64,000 bases of DNA, taken from the NCBI RefSeq assembly GCF_036697405.1, contig NZ_JBAHWA010000001.1:558001-622000 (forward strand), read 5' to 3'. The DNA comes from Lysobacter sp036697405 (lineage in GTDB: Bacteria > Pseudomonadota > Gammaproteobacteria > Xanthomonadales > Xanthomonadaceae). Of this stretch, positions 10,856-18,237 are shown piece by piece (the first letter of the stretch is position 1; every line of letters begins with the position of its first letter). The notes below the pieces were generated by a model. It was given only the letters and a program-made list of their open reading frames with translations. It was not told where the DNA came from and ran no database searches. A program made the translations under genes and the position numbers.

Positions 10856-13804
10856 TCACTTCACCTCGAACTCGCCGACCAGCACCGTCTCCGACTGCTG
10901 CTTCAGGCGCAGGGTCACGCGCTGGTCCTGCTGGCGGGCGGTGCCGAAGCCGGTGCTCAGCCACAGCTGCAGGGTGGTGGCGCCGGTGACCAGTTGCTGG
11001 CGGTCGCCGTAGAAGTTGGCCTCGACCTTGTACTTGCCCGGCTTGGCGTCGCGCAGCATGAACTCCTCGGGGCCGTAGCCGCCGGTGAAGTCGTCGGAAA
11101 TGCGCCCGCCCTGGTAGGTCAGGGTGTGCTGGTAGAAACAGCGCTCGCCGTTGGGGTCGGTGACCCACAGGTCCATGTCGGAGTTGTCGCTGTCCCAGCT
11201 CAGCACCGCGCGCAGGTCCAGCGGCAGATTGCGCAGCAGGCGCCGGTCCATGGCCGAGGTGTCCAGCGGCCGGCCCGAGGTCGCCACGATCGCGTTGAGT
11301 TCGTTGAGCGCGATCAGGGCCACGCCTTCGAAGCGGCTGTCCCAGCTCCGGCTGACCACCTGGTAGAGGTTGTCGATGGCCGGCTGGTAATCGCGCGCGG
11401 CGGCATGGGCCAGGCCGAGGTCGCGGAAGCTCTGCGGCTCCTCCTGCGCCAGGCGCGCCACCCGCTCGAACACCGGCACCGCCAGGCCCGGCTCGTCGGC
11501 CTGCAGCAGGCGATAGCCGAGCACGCGCAGGATGTGGCGGTTCTCCAGGTCGAGTTCGGCCAGGTTGGACAGCACCCGCAGCGCCAGCGCGCGCTGCTTC
11601 TTTTCCAGCAGCACGTCGGCCACGTCCAGATAGAAGGCGGTGCTGGCGGCGTAGCCGTCGCGTTCGTCCAGGTAGATCGCGTAGGCCTGGTCCGGAGCGG
11701 CCTTGCGCAGGCGCGCGGCGTACGGCGAATCCGGCTTCCAGGCCTGCAGGGCGATGGTCGCGCCGCGGCCTTCGCCGCCGTCGCCGGCCTCGCCCTTGGG
11801 CTCGGCTTCGGCCTGGGCGATGTCATCGGCGGAGATCCGCGCGCCGGTGACTTCGATCCGGTCCAGGCTCTGGGCCGCCGCGTCCACCCGCTCCTCGTGC
11901 ACCACGCCGAGCGTCGTCACCGGCGCCGGCGCGGCCATCGGCATCGGCGGCGCATAGCCCGCCACCGCGCCCTCGGTTTCGCCGGCGCGTTGACGACGCT
12001 TGGCCTCGGTCTCGGGGCTGGGCGGCCGGCCCTTGGGCCAGGTCTTGCGCCACCACTGCACGGTGTCCTCGAACTGCGCCGCGATCTGGTCCAGATGGCT
12101 GCGCCGCGCGTCGTCGCGCTGCACGGATTGAGCGGACTTGAGGCGATCGAATTCGGCGCGCAGCTCGGCCGGCGGCAGGATGTCGTACTGCAGATAATCG
12201 GCGAGCGCTTCCAGCACCAGCAGCGAACTCTCCGGCGTGACCAGGCCGAACTGCTGGCTCAGCCGCGCGATGGCGGCGCGGTTGAGCTCGGGTTCGGCGC
12301 CCAGCGCACGCACGCGATAGCCGGCCCACAGCCGCGCCGCATAGGCGCTGTCCGGCGTGTCGGCATCGATCGCCAGTTGCAGCGGCGCTTGGCCCTCGAA
12401 GCCCAGCTTGAGCTGTGCGGTCGGCGCGGTCAGGCGCCCGGCCACGCGCAGCACGCCGTCCTGCGGATACGCCGACTCGGCGACCAGGTCGGTCGCGCCC
12501 AGCGCCTCCAGATCGGTCAGGCGCGCGCCGGCGCTCAACAGCTCGCGCACGCCAGCGTCGATCGCGCCCGGCGTCTGCCAGGCGATCAGGCGGCCGCCGT
12601 GGCCCTCGGCCAGCGCGCTCAGGCGCGTGCTGTCGGCGGCGTTGCCGGCGGAGTTGATCGCGTACAGGCGCTGGCCGCGGCGCAGCTCCGGGAAGCGGCG
12701 CTGGCCGTAGTTGAACAGGCCGTCGCTGACCAGCAGGTATTCCTCGACCTCGGCCTGCGGATTCCAGCCGCCGGGATCGGTGGCGCCGTCGTACACCGTG
12801 GCCTTCAGCGCGTCGCGCAACGCGCGCCAGTCGCCGCCCTGGACGCGGAAGTCGCCCGCGTCCTCGGCGCGGTCGCGCAGCCGGATCAGATGCACCTGGG
12901 CATCGCCGAGCGCGGCGAAATAACGATCGAGCAAGACCAGCTCGCCGGCCAGGTCGCGTTTGCGGCCCGAGGCCGAGCTGTCCCACAACAGGCCCACGCG
13001 CTTGGGCAGCGCGCGCGTGGCGGTGGTCGCGGGCACCGGCACTTCGGCGACGAAGTAGTGCTGGCCGTCGACGCTGTGGGTATAGGCCTGCGGCGATTTG
13101 GCGCGCGCGAAGCGCAGCCCCAGGCCATTGCCCACCCGTTGCTCGCGCGCGATCCGCGCCGTGTAACCGCCCTTGCCGTCGCGCTGGAAATCGACCCGGC
13201 CGAAACCGCCGTCGGCCTGCGGCGCCGAGCCGCCGCGCGCGAGCACGCGCAGCTCGACCGCATCCGCGCCGCGCGCGTAGTCCAGCGGCAGCGGCAGGCG
13301 GCGGCCGTCGCCGTCGGGGCGCAGCGCCTCGACATAGCTCAGGCGCACGCGCCGGGTGCCGTGGGCCGGGATCGGATACACGCGCAGGCGGAAATGGTTG
13401 CCCTCGGTCTTCTCCAGCAGGGCCGGATCGACCCGGCGCCGCTCGATCGCCTCGAACACCGCCTGCCCTTGCGCCTTGGGCACCGGCACCGCCGCGCGCA
13501 TGCGGCCGTCGATGTCCAGGGCGAAGGCGCTGATCTGCTGGCCTTCGTGCAGCGGGAACTGCAGCTCGCCTTCCAGGTCCCGCGCGTTGGGATTGCGGAA
13601 CGTGAGTTCGACCGTGGTCTGGGCCAGGCCGCCGTTGACTTCGACCTCGACCGCCGCCGTTTCCAGCACGATCGGCCGCTCGGCGCCCTGCACGCGCATC
13701 AGCGGCGGCGCGGTCAGCGACAGACGGTCCGGCGCGACGACCTGGGCGGCGACCGCGCCGCTCAGCCCCAACAGCAGGCACACATTCAAGACATAGGAAC
13801 GCAC
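10856..13804 (-). CDS. Secreted VIT / vWA / DUF2135 domain protein
   Basis: 982 residues from a GTG start at 13804 (RSYVLNVCLLLGLSGAVAAQ is the signal peptide) behind a good GGAGAGG site. The N-terminal VIT domain is at about 30-165 (VELTFRNPNARDLEGELQFP, AIERRRVDPALLEKTEGNHF). A von Willebrand A-like region has a MIDAS-type DSSAS near residue 275. A long middle holds a helical part resembling tetratricopeptide units (about 720-830). The C-terminal DUF2135 beta-sandwich is at about 855-975 (LSWDSDNSDMDLWVTDPNGE). The family is periplasmic or surface-exposed, with no assigned reaction. An odd feature is DRIEVTGARI near residue 665, a motif normally seen after the signal peptide of TonB-dependent receptors. 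It stands alone between prfB and the divergent protease gene. Confidence 0.88.
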   Translation of the reverse strand: MRSYVLNVCLLLGLSGAVAAQVVAPDRLSLTAPPLMRVQGAERPIVLETAAVEVEVNGGLAQTTVELTFRNPNARDLEGELQFPLHEGQQISAFALDIDGRMRAAVPVPKAQGQAVFEAIERRRVDPALLEKTEGNHFRLRVYPIPAHGTRRVRLSYVEALRPDGDGRRLPLPLDYARGADAVELRVLARGGSAPQADGGFGRVDFQRDGKGGYTARIAREQRVGNGLGLRFARAKSPQAYTHSVDGQHYFVAEVPVPATTATRALPKRVGLLWDSSASGRKRDLAGELVLLDRYFAALGDAQVHLIRLRDRAEDAGDFRVQGGDWRALRDALKATVYDGATDPGGWNPQAEVEEYLLVSDGLFNYGQRRFPELRRGQRLYAINSAGNAADSTRLSALAEGHGGRLIAWQTPGAIDAGVRELLSAGARLTDLEALGATDLVAESAYPQDGVLRVAGRLTAPTAQLKLGFEGQAPLQLAIDADTPDSAYAARLWAGYRVRALGAEPELNRAAIARLSQQFGLVTPESSLLVLEALADYLQYDILPPAELRAEFDRLKSAQSVQRDDARRSHLDQIAAQFEDTVQWWRKTWPKGRPPSPETEAKRRQRAGETEGAVAGYAPPMPMAAPAPVTTLGVVHEERVDAAAQSLDRIEVTGARISADDIAQAEAEPKGEAGDGGEGRGATIALQAWKPDSPYAARLRKAAPDQAYAIYLDERDGYAASTAFYLDVADVLLEKKQRALALRVLSNLAELDLENRHILRVLGYRLLQADEPGLAVPVFERVARLAQEEPQSFRDLGLAHAAARDYQPAIDNLYQVVSRSWDSRFEGVALIALNELNAIVATSGRPLDTSAMDRRLLRNLPLDLRAVLSWDSDNSDMDLWVTDPNGERCFYQHTLTYQGGRISDDFTGGYGPEEFMLRDAKPGKYKVEANFYGDRQQLVTGATTLQLWLSTGFGTARQQDQRVTLRLKQQSETVLVGEFEVK

Positions 13805-14170
13805 CGGTCACCTCTCCTGGATTCGTCGTCGGTCACACCTGCTGGTAGCCAACGCACGCGAACGCTGAACGGGGTTGAGCCTCGGCCCAACGCGTCCAGG
13901 GTTCGGGAATCTAGGCAGCCCCTGCCCCTCCACCTTAAGGCCTGGGCGGCAAGGCCTGGGCGGCGTCCGCGCGGGCGGAAGCCGCGCCTGGGCCCGTGCT
14001 CGGCGCCGAGGCGATCGCCGTTTCGGAAAACGCTATGGCTGTCACGCTTTCTGGGCGTTTACCCGCCTTCGGCCCGCGCCGGGCCTCCCCGGCGCTCGGC
14101 CATGATCCGGGCAGCCCCGCACACCGCGAGGGCTTCAAGGTATTCATCAGCACACTGGGAGCCAGACGCA
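13805..14170. other. Intergenic region between divergent VIT-protein and protease genes
   Basis: 366 bases with no credible gene. It must hold both promoters; I could not pick convincing -35/-10 boxes. It contains a perfect tandem 14-mer AAGGCCTGGGCGGC at 13937-13950 and 13951-13964. A GGGAG at about 14157-14161 serves the protease start at 14171. Confidence 0.6.
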
Positions 14171-15568
14171 ATGACACGTAAAGGCATGCTTCGCTACGCG
14201 CTGTTGGCCGCAATCTCCAGCGCGAGCGCCGCGACCTCGGCGGCGGAAATGACCGCCGCGCCCGTCACCGCAAAGCCCATGGCCGGCGCCCTGGGCGGCG
14301 CCGACTTCGCCACCGGCCACAAGATCCGTTCGCTGCGCGCGGTCGACCTGGGCCTGCCCAGCGCCGACGCGCTGAACGCGCTGCGCGCCCGCCGCGACGA
14401 CCAGCACCGCAACGGCGAGCCGATGGAGATCGGCATGGCGCGTCAGGTCGAGCGCAGCCGGATCGATCTGACCGGGCTGGACTGGGAAGCGCTGGCGGAC
14501 GGCTCCCACGGCGCGCGCTTCACCCTGACCTCCACCAACGCCGCCGCGGTCCGCGCCGGCCTGCGCTTGAGCGCCGCCGGCAAGCGGGGTGGCGATCCCT
14601 CCGCGGTCACCCTGCGCTTCGCCGGCAACGACGGCCGCGTGTTCGCCGACAACGGCCGCAGCTACAGCGGCGCGCAGGCGGGCTGGTCGCCGGTCGTGGC
14701 CGGCCCCACCATCACCGTCGAAATCGTGCTCGCGCCCGGCCAGCGTCCGGACGCCTTCAGCCTGAGCGTGCCGCAGCTTTCGCATCTGGACGTGGATCCG
14801 GCCGCCAGCACCCGCGATCTGGCCAAGTCCGGCGTCGGCGCCAGCGCCGCCTGCGAGCAGGACATCGTGTGCCGGGCCAACCCGAGCGCCGGCTTCCTGG
14901 CCGCCAGCAAGTCGGTCGCGCGCATGGTCTACACCAGCGGCGGCAGCTCCTACCTGTGCACCGGCACCCTGCTCAACAACAGCAACTCGCCCAAGCGCCA
15001 GTTGTTCTGGACCGCGGCCCACTGCATCGACACCCAGGCCGAGGCCGACAGCCTCCAGACCTATTGGTTCTTCGACGCCACCGCCTGCAACAACGACACC
15101 GCCAACCCCGGCGCGGTCACGCTGACCGGCGGCGCTTTCCTGCGCCATGCCAACGCCGGCCGCGACACCGCGCTGCTCGAGCTCAAGACCGCGCCGCCCG
15201 CGGGCGCGTTCTACGCGGCCTGGAACAGCACCGCCATCACCGCGACCGGCACCGGCATCGAGGGCATCCATCACCCCGCAGGCGATCTCAAGAAGTACTC
15301 GCTGGGCGGCGTGACCAACGTGTCGGGTTCGATCGACGGCAAGAGCCCGCTGACCCAGGTGATCTGGAACGCCGGCGTCACCGAGGGCGGTTCCTCGGGT
15401 TCGGCTCTGTTCACCGTCGACGGCAACGGCGACTACCAGCTGCGCGGCGGCCTGTACGGCGGCTACTCGGCCTGCAAGAAGCGCGGCCAGCTCGGCCCGG
15501 ACAAGCCGGACTACTACTCCCAGCTCAGCGGCGTGTGGTCCAGCATCTCGACCTACTTCGGCCCCTGA
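14171..15568 (+). CDS. Secreted lysyl-endopeptidase-type serine protease
   Basis: 465 residues: signal peptide (about 1-25, ending ATSAAE), a pro-region of about 195 residues, and a trypsin-fold catalytic domain from about residue 222 (GVGASAACEQDIVC). The triad is visible: H284 (WTAAHC), D332 (AGRDTALLEL) and S409 (EGGSSGSALF). The order of cysteines and blocks follows Achromobacter lyticus protease I, and D447 in KPDYYSQL falls where that enzyme has the aspartate that binds the substrate lysine. Cleavage after lysine is therefore predicted, not shown. Such proteases are part of the lytic secretome of Lysobacter. A strong terminator follows. Confidence 0.85.
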   Translation: MTRKGMLRYALLAAISSASAATSAAEMTAAPVTAKPMAGALGGADFATGHKIRSLRAVDLGLPSADALNALRARRDDQHRNGEPMEIGMARQVERSRIDLTGLDWEALADGSHGARFTLTSTNAAAVRAGLRLSAAGKRGGDPSAVTLRFAGNDGRVFADNGRSYSGAQAGWSPVVAGPTITVEIVLAPGQRPDAFSLSVPQLSHLDVDPAASTRDLAKSGVGASAACEQDIVCRANPSAGFLAASKSVARMVYTSGGSSYLCTGTLLNNSNSPKRQLFWTAAHCIDTQAEADSLQTYWFFDATACNNDTANPGAVTLTGGAFLRHANAGRDTALLELKTAPPAGAFYAAWNSTAITATGTGIEGIHHPAGDLKKYSLGGVTNVSGSIDGKSPLTQVIWNAGVTEGGSSGSALFTVDGNGDYQLRGGLYGGYSACKKRGQLGPDKPDYYSQLSGVWSSISTYFGP

Positions 15569-15587
15569 TCCGCAACGTCGTCACCTC

Positions 15588-15622
15588 GGCCTCTCCCGCC
15601 CACGCGGGAGAGGCCGTTTTCT
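15588..15622 (+). terminator. Rho-independent terminator after the protease gene
   Basis: 12-bp perfect stem GGCCTCTCCCGC / GCGGGAGAGGCC with loop CCAC, then GTTTTCTT. It lies 19 bases past the stop and faces the convergent reductase gene. Confidence 0.9.
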
Positions 15623-15634
15623 TGCCCGCGCCGC

Positions 15635-17470
15635 TCAGACCTTGAAGTCGTCGAACGCGACCCGATCGTCGGCCACGCCCAGCTTGCGCAGCAACTGCCG
15701 CGTCGCCGCCAGCATCGCCGGCGGACCGCAGACGTAGAACTCGCATGCGCCCAGGTCCGGGTGCGCGCTCAACAAATGCTCGTGGGTGGCCTCGTGGACC
15801 AGGCCGCGCAGCAGCCCGTCGCCCTGCTCGGCCTGCTCTGACAGCACCAGGTGCCAGCTGAAGTTGGCGTGGCGCTGCGCGAGTTCGGCCATCTCCTCCA
15901 CGTAGGGCGCTTCGCGCAGCTGGCGCGCGCCGTACCAGTAGTGCATGCGCTCGCGGCCGCCCCGATCGAGCCGGGCGTGGATCATCGCCCGCAACGGCGC
16001 CATGCCCGCGCCGCCGCCGATGAAGATCTTCTCGCGCTCGCCCGGCTGCAGGGCGAAGTCGCCGAAGGCACCGCTGAAGTCGACCGCGTCGCCGGGCTTG
16101 AGCGAGTACAGATAGGTCGACCCCTTGCCGAACAGTGTGCGCTTCTTGTGCTGGCCGCCGGGACTGAAACGCGCCAGCAGGGTCAGGCGTCCGTCGGCCT
16201 TGTCCACCGGCAAGGCCAGCGAGTACGAGCGGCGCACCGCGTCCTTGTTGTGCAGGCTGGCCGGCAGGTCCAGCGCGGCCCAATCCTGGCGATGCTGCTC
16301 GGGATAGGCGATGTCGTCGCGCCGCAGCGTGTAGTCCGGCACGTGCAGTTGCAGGTAGGCGCCGGGCTGGAACTCCGGCCCCGGCGGCGACTCCGGCCGC
16401 AGCACGATCTCGCGCAGGAACGGGGTGACCGCGGTGACCGATTCGACCGTGGCCTGGCGCTGCGTCCACAGCGCCGCGCCGCCCGCCACTTCGATCTGCA
16501 GGTCGCCGTCCAGCGCCAGATTGCAGGCCAGGCGATGGCCCAGGCGCAGTTTGCTCTCGGCCAGATGGGCGCGGTCGGCGCTGCTGGGCGCCGGTGCGAC
16601 GCCGCGCACCCGCACCTCGCATAGGCCGCAGCTCTGGCCGCCACCGCAGTTCGACGGCAGCTGCAGGCCGTTGCGGGCCATGGCCAGATAAACCGTGTCG
16701 CCACGATGCGATTCCAGCGAACGCAGCTTGTCGCCGGCGTTGTCGAACACGGTCAAGGCGCGCAGCGGCCGCCAGCGCGCGGGCACGAATTCGCCCAGGC
16801 GGAAGCTGGCCACCAGCAGCCAGACGCCGGACAGCGCGATCCACAGCCCGCCGGCCGCGGCCATGATCACCAGCGGATGATTGAAATCCTGGCGCCCGCT
16901 GTAATCCATGATGTGCAACATCCAGAAGAGGTCGAACAGGCGCCAGGCGTCGTTGCGCCGTTCCAGGATGCGTCCGTCCTGCGCCGACAGGTACAGCGTG
17001 GTGCCGTCGCCGTCGTCGAAGTCCACGCGCCAGAACGGGCCGGCGTGCCCGCGCACTTCCAGCGTCGCGCGCTGCATCCATTGCGGAGCGCCCGCGCGGC
17101 CGTCGCCAACGTAGTCCGCCGCGGCCAGGCGGCTGGCGAGCGCGGCGTCGATCTTCAGCGGCCGCCCGTCGCGCGCGTCGACCAGCCAGGCCCGGCTGTG
17201 GTGGCTGAGGCGATACACCGGGCGCTCCTGCAACCAGGCCGCTTCCACGCCCTGCACCGGCTGGCCGGACCGGGCCAGCAATTGCGCCGGCGCCAGGGTG
17301 CCCGCGGGCCAGGGCCGCTCGGTCCTGGCGGCGTGAGCGCGGTGCTGGTGGCCCTCGACGGTGTCGTGATCGAGCACGCTCATCACCAGCCCGCTCGCCG
17401 TCCACAGCAGGAACTGCAGCGCGACGATCAGGCCGACCCATTTGTGCAGCTTGCGCATCCAGGGCGTCAT
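15635..17470 (-). CDS. PepSY-membrane / 2Fe-2S ferredoxin / FAD-NAD(P)H reductase fusion
   Basis: 611 residues from MTPWMRKLHKWVGLIVAL. The N-terminal half (1-245) is a PepSY-TM unit: a membrane helix at about 12-32, an outer PepSY domain and two further helices (FWMLHIMDYSG, then IMAAAGGLWIALSGVWLLVA). Next is a plant-type 2Fe-2S domain with cysteines in SNCGGGQSCGLC and LACNL. Then comes a ferredoxin-NADP reductase module: RRSYS for FAD, GGGAGMAPLRAM for the nucleotide, and YVCGPPAM. The ferredoxin and flavin parts resemble NqrF. It could carry cytosolic electrons across the inner membrane to reduce a periplasmic metal or metallophore. Its start overlaps the previous stop by 4 bases (ATGA). 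Confidence 0.85.
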   Translation of the reverse strand: MTPWMRKLHKWVGLIVALQFLLWTASGLVMSVLDHDTVEGHQHRAHAARTERPWPAGTLAPAQLLARSGQPVQGVEAAWLQERPVYRLSHHSRAWLVDARDGRPLKIDAALASRLAAADYVGDGRAGAPQWMQRATLEVRGHAGPFWRVDFDDGDGTTLYLSAQDGRILERRNDAWRLFDLFWMLHIMDYSGRQDFNHPLVIMAAAGGLWIALSGVWLLVASFRLGEFVPARWRPLRALTVFDNAGDKLRSLESHRGDTVYLAMARNGLQLPSNCGGGQSCGLCEVRVRGVAPAPSSADRAHLAESKLRLGHRLACNLALDGDLQIEVAGGAALWTQRQATVESVTAVTPFLREIVLRPESPPGPEFQPGAYLQLHVPDYTLRRDDIAYPEQHRQDWAALDLPASLHNKDAVRRSYSLALPVDKADGRLTLLARFSPGGQHKKRTLFGKGSTYLYSLKPGDAVDFSGAFGDFALQPGEREKIFIGGGAGMAPLRAMIHARLDRGGRERMHYWYGARQLREAPYVEEMAELAQRHANFSWHLVLSEQAEQGDGLLRGLVHEATHEHLLSAHPDLGACEFYVCGPPAMLAATRQLLRKLGVADDRVAFDDFKV

Positions 17471-18159
17471 GCCGGCCGCCTCTTGCTGAAGCTGTACAAC
17501 AGCAGCCAGACGCCGCTGAGCGCGAACACCAGGCCCAGTCCGGAGGCGATCCGCAGCAGGGTGTTGTTGACGTCGCTGCGTTCCTGGTAATCCATGATGT
17601 GGAACATCCACAGGAAGTCGAACCAGCGCCACAGGTCGTGGCGCTTGGCCAGCAACTCGCCGGTCTGCGGCGAGAGATAAAGCGCGGTTTCGTTGCCGTC
17701 GGCGAAAGACACCCGCCACATCGGCACCGGCCGGGTTTTGACCTCGCTGGGCGCCACTTGCAGCAACTCGACCGTCTCGATCGAGGCCTGGCCCTGATAC
17801 AGCGATAGCGCCAGGGCCCGCGCGCCCGCTTCGTCCAGGGGGCTCAAGGCTTCGCCGCTGCGCGCGTCGACCAGGCTGAGCTTGTCGCCCCGGCGCAGCT
17901 CGTAGACCTCGCGTTCCATGTAGCGCTTGAGCCGGAACCCGCTCAGGTCCGGATAGCGTTCGCGCAGGGCGTCGGGCGCGATGAACGCGGTCGACGCCGA
18001 CAGCGGCTTGGCCTTGCTGTGGGCCAGATGATCGCCGTGGATGATGTCGATCGAAATGGAGGTCATGTACAGGCCGCTGACCATCCACAGCAGGGCCTGG
18101 ACGCCGACCACCAGGGCGATCCATTTGTGGGCGCGGCGCGCCCAGAATGCAGGTTTCAT
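17467..18159 (-). CDS. PepSY-associated membrane protein
   Basis: 230 residues from MKPAFWARRAHKWIALVVGV. It has an N-terminal helix (about 13-33), a periplasmic PepSY-like middle with ALYLSPQTGELLAKRHDLWR, and C-terminal helices (FLWMFHIMDYQERSDVNN, then IASGLGLVFALSGVWLLLYS). It is clearly a paralogue of the N-terminal half of the next gene (FWMLHIMDY versus FLWMFHIMDY). PepSY-TM proteins are often found with TonB receptors for iron or siderophores. It overlaps the downstream reductase by 4 bases and lies 78 bases after the receptor gene, so all three look co-transcribed. Confidence 0.82.
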   Translation of the reverse strand: MKPAFWARRAHKWIALVVGVQALLWMVSGLYMTSISIDIIHGDHLAHSKAKPLSASTAFIAPDALRERYPDLSGFRLKRYMEREVYELRRGDKLSLVDARSGEALSPLDEAGARALALSLYQGQASIETVELLQVAPSEVKTRPVPMWRVSFADGNETALYLSPQTGELLAKRHDLWRWFDFLWMFHIMDYQERSDVNNTLLRIASGLGLVFALSGVWLLLYSFSKRRPA

Positions 18160-18237
18160 AGCTTCACCACTCTCGATTCGTGCGCATGCCGGCGATGCCT
18201 CGGCCCCGCCGGCGAACGCCGGCAGGGCCGCTGCCTA

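Noticed and set aside
10652..14170. An N-terminal extension of more than 1,100 codons on the protease gene
   Set aside because: The upstream part is antisense to the VIT-domain gene. The true start at 14171 opens with a signal peptide and has a ribosome site.
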